Shown piece by piece: positions 25,173 through 33,124 of a DNA stretch of 37,845 nt (position 1 is the first letter of the stretch; every line of letters starts with the position of its first letter). The translations under genes were made by a program, and so were the position numbers. Where the stretch lies: assembly GCA_905233565.1 (NCBI GenBank), contig CAJOCL010000002.1:42058-79902 (forward strand), written 5' to 3'. This DNA comes from an uncultured Synergistales bacterium. Its GTDB lineage: Bacteria; Synergistota; Synergistia; Synergistales; Aminobacteriaceae. The notes beneath the pieces were generated by a model that was not told the origin of the DNA, ran no database searches, and saw only the letters and a program-made list of their open reading frames with translations.

Positions 25173-27881
25173 ATGAAAAAACGTATATTCGTTTTTCTCA
25201 CGGTTTGTCTGCTTACAGCGTGTTCCGCAGCTTGGGCAGATTATTGGGACGAAGGGCATGAGGGTACAGCGTCATCGCCGTATATCATTGACACGATCGC
25301 TGACTTGCAGGCACTGCGCGACAGGGTGAATAACGGCACTGAACCGGAAGGAAAGTATTACAAGCTCACTAAGAACCTCAACATTTCATCAATAACTGAC
25401 TGGGTACCGATTGGAGACGATAAGAGCAGGCCATTCACGGGACATTTTGACGGCAACGGGAAATCAATTCATGTGAATATCAGCAGAAGCAACGGAGATG
25501 CAGGGTTATTTGATTACGTGAATACTGAAGCTGATACGTATGCCGTGAAGAATCTAACTGTCAGCGGTACGGCTGCAGGCAGATGGGGAGCCGGTATTGT
25601 CTTGGACTTGTATTCTGGAATTATTGATAACTGTACTTTTACAGGTACGCTATCTAGGAGCACTTCATATTATTGTGAGGGTAATATAGGCGGAATTGTT
25701 CAATATATGGCAAACGGGAAAATCACGAACTGTACTGTTAGTGCAACAATTTCGCGTGGAGGATACGATACAAGAGAATACGCCGGAGGAATCGTTGGTG
25801 TAGTTGTGGGAGGCTCTATAGAGAACTGCAAGGTTCAAGGCACTACGATTTCTGGTTTTATGCGTTCGGGAGGCATTGCAGGAGATGTACAGATGGCAAA
25901 CTTCGACTACATCAAGGACTGCACTTTTTCCGGCACAATAGACACAATATCTTCACGCGGCGAGGGCTACTCGGGCGGTATCGTAGGTCGCATAGAGGGC
26001 GGAAATCTCCAGAACAACCATGTAATCGCCGTTTCAAATTCTGTAACTGAAATCAAATCAACAAAATACGCGGGCGGAATCGCAGGGCGCATAGGCGAGT
26101 CAACAGTCCTCGAAAACTGCGATGTTTCCTCACTTGTAACAGTTATCGGCGCTTCAGATGCAATGGGCGGAATTGTCGGCCTCATGAACGCTTCAACAGT
26201 CCGCAATAACCAGACCTATGCTTTAGTTTCGGGGGATATTGCCGGTTTGGGCGGAGTTGTCGGAAAACTTGACGCAGCATCATATACAATCAAGAATAAT
26301 ATATATAATGCTTCTCTCAAGCACGGAATCGGCGTAAATTCTCAGGGCGTAGCGAGTGATGAGGGCTGTTCAAAAGCAAGCGGAAAAATCACAATTACAA
26401 CGGGCGCAACTCTTCCGGCAGGAATATTAAAGGCTGCTTATTCCATGACATTTGAGGCAAACGGCGGTGTTTCGTCTTACACATGGACAGTAAGCAAAGG
26501 AACTCTCCCGGCAGGACTGACACTCAACAAGACTACAGGAGTACTTTCAGGAAAGCCGACAGCTTCAGGAGCATTCAGCTTTACGGTTAAGGCTGTAGAC
26601 AAGAACAAGGCGGCAGCAACAAAAGCATTTAAGCTGGCAATAACAAAGCCTGTAATTTTAGGGACACTGAATAACGGCGTTGTGAAAGTTTCATATTCAG
26701 CAGAACTTGAAGTAAACGGCGGTACTGAGGCTTATACATGGACAATAAGTTCAGGAAAACTCCCGACAGGTTTAGCACTTGGAAAGAGTACGGGGAAAAT
26801 AACGGGCAAGCCCACAGCAGCAGGAACTTTCAAATTCACAGTTAAAGTTACGGACGCTAACAAGGCAGCAGCAACAAAGGCTTATACTGTAACGATAACA
26901 AAGCCCGTAATTTCAGGAACGTTACCAGACGGAGCATTGAAGGGGGCGTATTCAGCCGTACTTACTGCAACGGGCGGAACGTCTGCTTACACGTGGACGA
27001 TAAGTTCGGGGAAACTTCCGACAGGCTTATCACTTGGAAAGACTAACGGGAAAATTACGGGCAAGCCGACAGCAACAGGAACCTTCAAATTCACGGTTAA
27101 AGTTACTGACAAAAACAAGGTAACGGCAACAAAGGCTTACACCGTCAAAGTAACAAAGACTGCAATGTCAGGAAGCCTCACGACAGGAACGATTGAGGGC
27201 TACAGCTACTACGGGAATTTGACGGTCAGCGGAGGAACGGCGGCTTACAAGTGGACGATAAGCAAAGGGAAACTCCCAACCGGCCTAAAACTCACTTATT
27301 CAGGGACAACCGCGACAATTTCAGGAACTCCGACAAAAGCCGGCTCATTCTCATTTACGATTAAAGTTACGGATAAAAACAGCGTTGCGGCTACTAAGGC
27401 ATTCAGCATCTATGTTGTCTCAAAATCTTTAATCCAAACGGCAACGAAGAATGTTAAATCGGCTTCGGCAACAGTGAAAGCTACTTCAAGCAATAAGAAG
27501 ACTTCACAAAGCCTTACCGCTGCGGTTCCTAATATCATGACAAATAATCCTTCAAATTCTCAGGGGAACGGAACTATTACCCTTGCTGCAACACTGAATG
27601 TTGCAAGCGATGATGTCATTGAAACTTACGAGGGCAAGGACAGCGATCTTGTGAAGGTTAAGGCAAATACTGAACTGACTTTCATAATCGGTGAGTGGGG
27701 CGTTGATGTATCAGAATTAACCGTCTATGTTGATGACAAGCCTGTAGAGGGCTTAACGGTTGAAGAAGGCAAATTCACTCTCACGACTGAAATGGTACAT
27801 AGTGATTTCAAAGTCAGCGTTAAGGCTCAAAGCGATGGCGTTGAACTTGAATCAGAGGAAGTCTACATCATTTCAGAATAA
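25173..27881 (+). CDS. Large exported surface protein with GLUG-like motifs and four Ig-like (putative Ig/cadherin-type) repeats
   Basis: A 902-residue exported protein. GGAGG lies 9 nt before the ATG, and a signal peptide follows; it contains LTAC, a possible lipobox at Cys-17, and also AWA before Asp-23, so lipoprotein and plain export are both possible. Residues about 30-380 hold repeated GGIVG / I-x-NC-x-V segments like the GLUG motif of cell-surface proteases and adhesins. From residue 413 four domains follow with an exact 85-residue period (starts 413, 498, 583, 668), each with Y-x-W-T-(V/I)-S-x-G-x-L-P-x-G-L and a K-P-T-x-x-G-x-F-x-F-T-(V/I)-K core, as in putative Ig domains of bacterial adhesins. 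A Lys/Ser/Thr-rich linker and a C-terminal beta-rich domain (about 815-902) end the protein. Likely an adhesin or glycan-binding surface protein; no enzyme motif seen. Confidence 0.85.
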   Translation: MKKRIFVFLTVCLLTACSAAWADYWDEGHEGTASSPYIIDTIADLQALRDRVNNGTEPEGKYYKLTKNLNISSITDWVPIGDDKSRPFTGHFDGNGKSIHVNISRSNGDAGLFDYVNTEADTYAVKNLTVSGTAAGRWGAGIVLDLYSGIIDNCTFTGTLSRSTSYYCEGNIGGIVQYMANGKITNCTVSATISRGGYDTREYAGGIVGVVVGGSIENCKVQGTTISGFMRSGGIAGDVQMANFDYIKDCTFSGTIDTISSRGEGYSGGIVGRIEGGNLQNNHVIAVSNSVTEIKSTKYAGGIAGRIGESTVLENCDVSSLVTVIGASDAMGGIVGLMNASTVRNNQTYALVSGDIAGLGGVVGKLDAASYTIKNNIYNASLKHGIGVNSQGVASDEGCSKASGKITITTGATLPAGILKAAYSMTFEANGGVSSYTWTVSKGTLPAGLTLNKTTGVLSGKPTASGAFSFTVKAVDKNKAAATKAFKLAITKPVILGTLNNGVVKVSYSAELEVNGGTEAYTWTISSGKLPTGLALGKSTGKITGKPTAAGTFKFTVKVTDANKAAATKAYTVTITKPVISGTLPDGALKGAYSAVLTATGGTSAYTWTISSGKLPTGLSLGKTNGKITGKPTATGTFKFTVKVTDKNKVTATKAYTVKVTKTAMSGSLTTGTIEGYSYYGNLTVSGGTAAYKWTISKGKLPTGLKLTYSGTTATISGTPTKAGSFSFTIKVTDKNSVAATKAFSIYVVSKSLIQTATKNVKSASATVKATSSNKKTSQSLTAAVPNIMTNNPSNSQGNGTITLAATLNVASDDVIETYEGKDSDLVKVKANTELTFIIGEWGVDVSELTVYVDDKPVEGLTVEEGKFTLTTEMVHSDFKVSVKAQSDGVELESEEVYIISE
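26409..27428 (+). repeat. Four tandem 255-bp coding repeats (Ig-like domains)
   Basis: Units begin at 26409, 26664, 26919 and 27174, exactly 255 bp apart. Units two and three are the most alike; one and four are more diverged, consistent with expansion from the middle. Confidence 0.85.
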
Positions 27882-27897
27882 TTAACGGGCAAAATTA

Positions 27898-27930
27898 AAC
27901 CCCCTGAGTAATTCGGGGGGTCTTTTCATT
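27898..27930 (+). terminator. Terminator after the surface protein gene
   Basis: ACCCCC and GGGGGGT pair around a short loop, followed by CTTTTCATTTT. Confidence 0.75.
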
Positions 27931-27943
27931 TTCAGCGTATATA

Positions 27944-28969
27944 TCAAGTTTTTAGTTTATGAGCAATTCCGTTTAACTTTTCTGCTATTTCATTAAATTT
28001 TTGGCTTAAATCCAAAGTTGAAACGCCGATTTTGTTTCCGCTCATTTCATATTCATGCTCAGGCTGTATTAATTCATCCGTCCTTGCATATAATATCAGT
28101 CCTGATACTTCACGCGGCTTCATGGCCAAGTCCGCATTCTTTACATATGTGAACATCTGATACAGATTTCCCGAATGTATTTTGTTCGTGTTGAACTGCT
28201 TTTGTGTATTATGAGAATAATACTTCGCATCAATAATCAATACTTTTTCTTTGTACTCAAGCATTATATCCGTCTGCATTACAGGCAGCATTAACCTAAA
28301 ATCATTGTCAACCGCCCATTTAATCTGAGACGCACTCGTCTTAAATTCCGGAAATTCTTTTCGGTAATATTCAAAAATAAATTTTTCATACAGCCTGCAC
28401 ATTCTCTGCTCGTCTAAAAAATCCATTAAACGTACTTTCCCGTCAGAATTTGTCTGTAACAAGCCTTTTATAATCATGTAGCATATTGATATTAAGATTT
28501 CGTACGTATGATTATTTTTGTCATAATTCTGATTCCAGTTTATATTGTGAATGTCAAGCGGCTCAACTTCATTAAAGAATATTAACAGCTTCCGCAGTTC
28601 TTTCTTTCTGCTCTTAGATATATCCGTGTGCATGAGCATTCCCAAAGTTGTTTTAATAATCCGGTTCTTGTATGAGTTCAACGAAAAATCATAATAAGAA
28701 CATATAAGTTTACTTTTCATTATACTCAGCGTTTTTATTGAAGCAGCAATATCAATTCTGCCCCTCAGCAATGATAAAGCGTCAGTCTTCCCGGTATATT
28801 CACAGTTAAGTCCGCGCTTTAACTGCATTGAAATGCCTTTCGATAGAATCGCCGCGCATAATTCAGCAACGTTCTTAAACTCTTCAAGCTCTACCCTCTT
28901 ATATCCCTGCTCATCTAAAAATCTGAAAGCGTAGGCAAGCATATAATAAATGTTTTTTATCTGTATCAC
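27944..28969 (-). CDS. mcrC: McrC-like restriction endonuclease subunit (type IV, modified-DNA restriction)
   Basis: A 341-residue protein. The N-terminal MIQIKNIYYMLAYAF is characteristic of the McrC family, and the C-terminal half carries a PD-(D/E)xK nuclease core: TDIMLEY (Asp) followed by VLIIDAKYY (Asp-x-Lys). McrC is the nuclease that partners the McrB motor; together they cut DNA carrying modified cytosines. The start codon is GTG, overlapping the TGA of mcrB as GTGA, so translation is coupled. The region is visibly A+T-richer than the flanking metabolic genes, consistent with an acquired defence module. It stops just before the terminator of the convergent surface protein gene. Confidence 0.92.
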   Translation of the reverse strand: MIQIKNIYYMLAYAFRFLDEQGYKRVELEEFKNVAELCAAILSKGISMQLKRGLNCEYTGKTDALSLLRGRIDIAASIKTLSIMKSKLICSYYDFSLNSYKNRIIKTTLGMLMHTDISKSRKKELRKLLIFFNEVEPLDIHNINWNQNYDKNNHTYEILISICYMIIKGLLQTNSDGKVRLMDFLDEQRMCRLYEKFIFEYYRKEFPEFKTSASQIKWAVDNDFRLMLPVMQTDIMLEYKEKVLIIDAKYYSHNTQKQFNTNKIHSGNLYQMFTYVKNADLAMKPREVSGLILYARTDELIQPEHEYEMSGNKIGVSTLDLSQKFNEIAEKLNGIAHKLKT

Positions 28970-31104
28970 TTGATTACGTCCCTTAAATTTTCAGACCAGT
29001 TCTTTACTTTTGCAGGTTCGTCAAACCAGTATTCCTTCAGAAGCGGGATTATCTCATATTCCACAATGTCAGAAAGTTCCCTATAACTTGCAGAGTTAAG
29101 ACTGCAAAAATAGCTGTGGCCTATGCAAAATCCCTCACCGAGTGACTCATCTTCCGTTATGGCAGAGTTCAATTCTTTAATTTTATTTATTAAATTATTG
29201 AATTTTTGACTGTTAAAGTCAGCACTGTATTTCTGAAATCCTTCTGAATCAAAACCCGGCTTTATCCCGAAAAATGAAAAACGCCTCCTCAAAGCATAAT
29301 CAAGCATGGCCAAGCTGCGGTCAGCCGTGTTCATTGTTCCGATTATGTATACGTTTGAGGGAACTGAAAAGCTTTCATCTGAGTACATGAGTTTTAGTTT
29401 TATGCCGCGTTTATCGTTTTCAATAAGCATGAATAACTCACCGAAAATCTGGCTTAAATTGCCCCGGTTAATCTCGTCAATGATGAAGAAGTAACTGTTA
29501 TCGCTGTCAATTTCCGCAGTCTTGCAGAAATTATAGAATGCCCCGCGCTTCAAATCAAAGCCCGACTCTGACGGCCTGAAACCCATAACAAAATCTTCAT
29601 AAGAATAGCTCTGATGAAACTGTACCATCATAACGCGGTTAGGATCTTTTACGCCCATTATTGAATAAGCCAGACGCTTTGCCGCAAAAGTTTTGCCGAC
29701 TCCGGGTGTGCCCTGAAGAATAACATTTTTCTTTTTTCTGACTAAGTTTACGAGTGTGTTGTAATTATCTTCAGTCATGAAAACTTGATTCAGAAAATCT
29801 TTAGCAGTATACGGTTCATAATTGATTACGGCTTCATCTTCAGCGTCATCAATATCATCCTCAAAAAGTGCCTTTATATTTTCAACGTAATCATTATACG
29901 GCGTTATATCCGTCAGCGTTTTCATCGGGGTTTGAGCAGGAGCCGGCCATTCTCCGTTATGTGTCCAGGTTACTTTTCTGATATTTTTATATTCTTTACG
30001 GGAATCATCAAATTTATAATCAGACGCAACAACTCCTCGCCCTATTATGGTATTTCTGCCTTTTTTAGCAAAAATAACATCTCCGATTTTCATATCGTGA
30101 ACGAACTGCCAAGTTGCATGAGAATCCATTATGTATGTACGGTCAGGATCAAACACTGCCTGCATGGCCTCACTTATTGCTGTTTTTGACGGATATTGAG
30201 ACAAGTCGCCTATATCGTCCCAGCCTATAGCCATAATGCCGTTTTCATAACATTCATTCCAAATGCAGGCGCTGCTGCCGGGAGAGTAAAGCCAGTAGTG
30301 TGTTACTTCCGCGTCAGGAATGGACTCAATGACGGGCGGTGTATGGCGTTTCTGTTCGTCGACTTCCTGAAAATAACGCCACGCCTCCGCGCTTAATTCT
30401 TTGAAGTCTTTGAACATGCTGTCTTTGCTCTGAAGGTAAGTACGGATTTTTTCAGTGATTTCAAAATACTTTGCGGACGAAATTTTATATTCAGGAGCAG
30501 GGAGCGTATTTACAACAGATACAGGAATTTTCCCGGATTCGTAAATGTACCATGTATTGCGCTGGTCTAAATTCAGGAAGACATCTGGCGCAATCCAGAA
30601 AAGAGCCATTGTAATTTTGCTGTTAGCAATGCCCCTTTTGTTAATCGCAATGTCAAAATATTTAGAGAACGCGGTTTTATTTTCTTCTGAAGGTGATTTA
30701 GCGTATTCAAGCGAAGATGCGAACAATTCCCAAAGGTCATCAATATCATTGCTTTCACGATCTCCAATAAAAAGATAATATGTAGCGTTCTGAGCGTTTA
30801 ATATCGGTATGCCTGCAAATGCGGTCGGTACTTGGGCAGAAATATTAAATATTTTTGCTACAGCCTGAAGAATTTTAACACGGTTTGAATCAGTAATATT
30901 TTTGTTGAACAGGCCGAAGAAAGTAAACGGGTCAATATCAACAAGATTATTATTGCGCTCAAGTGTCGGCAATTTAATGCCCGTATCGTTGTAAATTTCC
31001 TTTACTTTGTCAATAAGTTCATCACGTTTTGCCTTGAAAGTGAGGAGCTTTTCCGCTAACTCTTCATAAAAAATTACCCATTCAAACTGATTTTTACTGC
31101 TCAT
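28966..31104 (-). CDS. mcrB: McrB-like AAA+ GTPase with N-terminal reader region and probable EVE-like domain
   Basis: From the ATG at 31104 (AAAGGAG 6 nt upstream) the protein has 712 residues; a longer frame upstream crosses a terminator. Residues about 1-250 resemble the N-terminal region of many McrB-type ATPases (AGIPILNAQNATYY, DVFLNLDQRNTWY). Residues about 266-400 contain HYWLYSPGSSA, GIMAIGWDDIGDL, KIGDVIFAKKGRNTIIGRG and KVTWT, a layout typical of EVE/PUA-type domains that bind modified bases. The C-terminal motor has Walker A GTPGVGKT (465-472), Walker B FFIIDEINRGNLSQIFGE and the McrB signature MNTADRS (591-597). McrB hexamers recognise modified DNA and drive cleavage by McrC. The fusion suggests the EVE-like part is the modification reader; the exact base is not known. 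Confidence 0.92.
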   Translation of the reverse strand: MSSKNQFEWVIFYEELAEKLLTFKAKRDELIDKVKEIYNDTGIKLPTLERNNNLVDIDPFTFFGLFNKNITDSNRVKILQAVAKIFNISAQVPTAFAGIPILNAQNATYYLFIGDRESNDIDDLWELFASSLEYAKSPSEENKTAFSKYFDIAINKRGIANSKITMALFWIAPDVFLNLDQRNTWYIYESGKIPVSVVNTLPAPEYKISSAKYFEITEKIRTYLQSKDSMFKDFKELSAEAWRYFQEVDEQKRHTPPVIESIPDAEVTHYWLYSPGSSACIWNECYENGIMAIGWDDIGDLSQYPSKTAISEAMQAVFDPDRTYIMDSHATWQFVHDMKIGDVIFAKKGRNTIIGRGVVASDYKFDDSRKEYKNIRKVTWTHNGEWPAPAQTPMKTLTDITPYNDYVENIKALFEDDIDDAEDEAVINYEPYTAKDFLNQVFMTEDNYNTLVNLVRKKKNVILQGTPGVGKTFAAKRLAYSIMGVKDPNRVMMVQFHQSYSYEDFVMGFRPSESGFDLKRGAFYNFCKTAEIDSDNSYFFIIDEINRGNLSQIFGELFMLIENDKRGIKLKLMYSDESFSVPSNVYIIGTMNTADRSLAMLDYALRRRFSFFGIKPGFDSEGFQKYSADFNSQKFNNLINKIKELNSAITEDESLGEGFCIGHSYFCSLNSASYRELSDIVEYEIIPLLKEYWFDEPAKVKNWSENLRDVIK

Positions 31105-31132
31105 AAAAAATCTCCTTTTTTTAATATAAAAA

Positions 31133-31160
31133 TTGGGAGCGATAGAAAAAACACTCCCAA
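31133..31160 (-). terminator. Hairpin between terD and mcrB
   Basis: TTGGGAG (31133-31139) and CTCCCAA (31154-31160) pair; T-runs occur on both sides. On the minus strand it would end the terD transcript, so mcrBC probably depends on read-through or its own promoter. Confidence 0.7.
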
Positions 31161-31184
31161 AAATTTTTTTTTTCAAGTTAAAAT

Positions 31185-31763
31185 TTAGACGTTCACGCCG
31201 AAGTTAAGGCATAATGCACGTAAACCGCCCTTGAAGCCTGAACCTATAGCGTTGAACTTCCATTCGCCAGCGTTCCTGTAAATTTCGCCGACAACAACGG
31301 CCGTTTCAATCGAAAAATCTTCGCCCAAATCATAACGGATTAATTCCTTGTTATTTGCCTCGTCCATAATTCTTATATAGGCGTTTGAAACCTGCCCGAA
31401 ATTCTGCTTGCGTTCTTCGGCCTCATGAATGGTTACAGTGAAGGCGATTTTTTCGACATTTGAAGGGATTTTGCTGAGGTCTATTTTTATCTGCTCATCG
31501 TCCCCGTCTCCTGCGCCCGTCAGGTTGTCGCCCATGTGCTGAACTGCTCCTGATGAATGCTTGAGGTTGTTGTAGAAAACAAAATCAGAATCGCTGAGAA
31601 CTTTTCCGTTTGAACCGAGTACGAATGCCGCCGCGTCAAGATCGAAACTTGCTCCGCCGTCATACTTGTTTACATCCCAGCCTAAGCCGACAAGTATTCT
31701 TGACAGTCCGGGATTCCCTTTCGTAAGGTCTACTTTCTGACCTTTGAATAAACTGATTGCCAT
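31185..31763 (-). CDS. terD: TerD family protein
   Basis: A 192-residue protein, the usual TerD length. It begins [20 protein letters not shown] and contains [28 protein letters not shown] and the C-terminal [11 protein letters not shown] segment, which are diagnostic. The acidic residues in the D-x-D and GDGDDE segments bind Ca2+ in characterised TerD domains. TerD proteins are cytoplasmic, linked to tellurite resistance, stress and phage resistance, often in multi-gene ter clusters with a membrane or phosphoryl-transfer partner. Here only one ter gene is present. GGAGG lies 7 nt before the ATG, and an extended -10 (TGTTATAAT, minus strand 31816-31808) lies about 45 bp upstream. A terminator separates it from mcrBC. 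Confidence 0.95.
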   Translation of the reverse strand: MAISLFKGQKVDLTKGNPGLSRILVGLGWDVNKYDGGASFDLDAAAFVLGSNGKVLSDSDFVFYNNLKHSSGAVQHMGDNLTGAGDGDDEQIKIDLSKIPSNVEKIAFTVTIHEAEERKQNFGQVSNAYIRIMDEANNKELIRYDLGEDFSIETAVVVGEIYRNAGEWKFNAIGSGFKGGLRALCLNFGVNV

Positions 31764-31807
31764 AATCCTGCCTCCTTTGTGAAAATAGGGGTTAATATAT
31801 TAAAATT

Positions 31808-31816
31808 ATTATAACA
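31808..31816 (-). promoter_or_regulatory. Extended -10 (TGTTATAAT) of terD
   Basis: TG, one base, then TATAAT on the minus strand, about 45 bp before the terD ATG. No clear -35. Confidence 0.45.
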
Positions 31817-31818
31817 TC

Positions 31819-32535
31819 TCATAAATTGAAATATATAAACGGGTTATAGCTTGAACTTATAACTTCAAATGTTGAAATAATGAACATCAAGCAAAGCCAT
31901 AATGATTCCATAAATTTATGACGGCTGAAAATGTTTTTCATTACGGGCGAAATTCCAAGCAGGGACGCAAAAATAACGAGCCATGAACTTTTTATGTATA
32001 TAATAAATCCGCTGTCACAGAAATTATTGCCGTTAAGGCCGAAGAGTGAAGCAATGTAGCTTATTCCTGACGTTATACTGTCAGACCTGAATATTACCCA
32101 AGCAATCATAACGCAAAACATTGTTATAAAATGTCCGGGTTTTATTCCTGTTTCACGCTCAAACACTAAAAGCACGAAATAGAACAGTCCCCATAGTATG
32201 AATGTCCAGTTTGCGCCGTGACATATACCCGTAAGAAGCCAGACGGTAAATATATTTAACAGCCAGCGCGAATGATTTATCCTGTTTCTGCCCATAGGGA
32301 TATAAACATAATCCCTGAACCATGTACTCAACGATATATGCCACCTGTGCCAAAATTCAGAAATGCTTGAAGCCATGTAGGGATAATTGAAATTTTCCTC
32401 AAAGTGAAATCCGAACATTAAGCCCAGACCTATGGCCATATCGCTGTAACCTGAAAAGTCAAAATATATCTGGAACGTGTAAGCTGTTATTCCAAGCCAT
32501 GACATCATTACTGAAGGGTTAATGATATATCCGAA
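31819..32535 (-). pseudogene. C-terminal half of an MBOAT O-acyltransferase (5'-truncated)
   Basis: Only about half of an MBOAT protein is present. The frame reads FGYIINPSVMMSWLGITAYT, then DFSGYSDMA, EFWHRWHISLSTWFRDYVYIP and LTGICHGANWTFILWG, and runs to a natural-looking C-terminus. The N-terminal ~220 residues are missing and no ribosome site precedes the first ATG (32508). The usual WHG reads CHG, though the catalytic His remains. The intact MBOAT gene at 1498-2922 is a diverged relative, not a recent copy. The frame is fused at about 32535 to a fragment of a DHHW/SGNH gene in another phase, so this is a deletion product. Probably non-functional. Confidence 0.8.
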
Positions 32536-32675
32536 TACAGAAATTCCGCTCCTTTTTCGCGGCAGAAGTCAGAAAATTCTTTTACGGCTCTAACAGTATA
32601 AGCAATATCCTGACTTTCAGTATATATTGCTAAATTCTCTAAATAACCGTCATGAAATTTCATAACAGGGTTATA
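32508..32675 (-). pseudogene. Internal fragment of a DHHW/SGNH-type acylation partner gene
   Basis: Read on the minus strand from 32675, the frame gives YNPVMKFHDGYLENLAIY... AVKEFSDFCREKGAEFLY, resembling the segment of DHHW-family proteins just before the active-site region (V-x-K-x-x-(D/N)-G-Y-L ... FCKEKG-(I/A)-x-FLY). It then hits a stop after crossing into the MBOAT remnant. Its upstream boundary coincides exactly with the TTCAC end of the IS-like remnant. With the MBOAT half it marks a second, dead O-acylation locus. Family assignment rests on about 50 residues. Confidence 0.5.
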
Positions 32676-32940
32676 GTGAAGCCTCACACGACTAAAGTCG
32701 AGTGCTTCCAGCCGTCTTAATTGGCCGGACTGCCTGTCTGCGTATTCGGTCTAATCTCAGTACACAGAACCGAAATTCCGATAACCGCAAAAAGACTATA
32801 ACACAGATACAGGTGCGGATGCTTCTCCTGAACACAAGGGAACTTTTGCCCTCATGCTCAACCCTACTGTCACCAGCAAGGATTTGTATCGCCGGTCTAG
32901 TGCCTGCTTGCGCATTATACCTCTGGCTACACCTACAGGC
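32676..32940 (-). mobile_element. Probable IS200/IS605-type remnant: right end and degraded TnpB C-terminus / omegaRNA-like region
   Basis: On the minus strand this ends with GGCTGGAAGCACTCGAC, TTTA, GTCGTGTGAGGCTTCAC: a GGAAGC lead, a stem-loop (CTCGAC/GTCG...GAG with a small bulge) and a terminal TTCAC, the typical right-end form of IS200/IS605 elements and of the 3' end of their omegaRNA. Upstream lies a frame ending VTVGLSMRAKVPLCSGEA and a stop near 32794, weakly like a TnpB C-terminus. A long-range stem TTCGGT/ACCGAA lies between. No intact tnpA or tnpB is present. The same right-end layout occurs at 8990-9033. Assignment rests on structure and boundary, not on a database match. Confidence 0.45.
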
Positions 32941-33023
32941 ACAAAGCACATGCAAAACATTATCACGCACAGAAAAAGCACCGCCGTAATTCTTTCAGGC
33001 TTAGTTCTCATTATTTCAAGCAT
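32941..33023 (-). pseudogene. Possible N-terminal fragment of the disrupted DHHW/SGNH gene
   Basis: MLEIMRTKPERITAVLFLCVI (20 residues shown in part) starts at 33023 or 33011 with a basic start and one membrane helix, like the anchor of DHHW proteins, and then runs into the IS-like sequence. No good ribosome site is visible. The family cannot be shown from such a short piece. Confidence 0.25.
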
Positions 33024-33082
33024 TATATAACGTTCTATTATAAGAAATTTTCTTTTTTGAATTATATCATTATATAAAAAAA

Positions 33083-33111
33083 CTGCCCCCAGTCATTAAG
33101 ACCAGAGGCAG
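33083..33111 (-). terminator. Terminator after the NCS2 permease gene
   Basis: On the minus strand CTGCCTCTGGTC pairs imperfectly with GACTGGGGGCAG, followed by TTTTTTTATA. Confidence 0.7.
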
Positions 33112-33124
33112 GCTATATTTTAAG

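Noticed and set aside
32692-32989. Overlapping 92- to 95-codon frames on both strands
   Set aside because: Both cross the IS-like remnant, carry no recognisable domain and look like open frames by chance.
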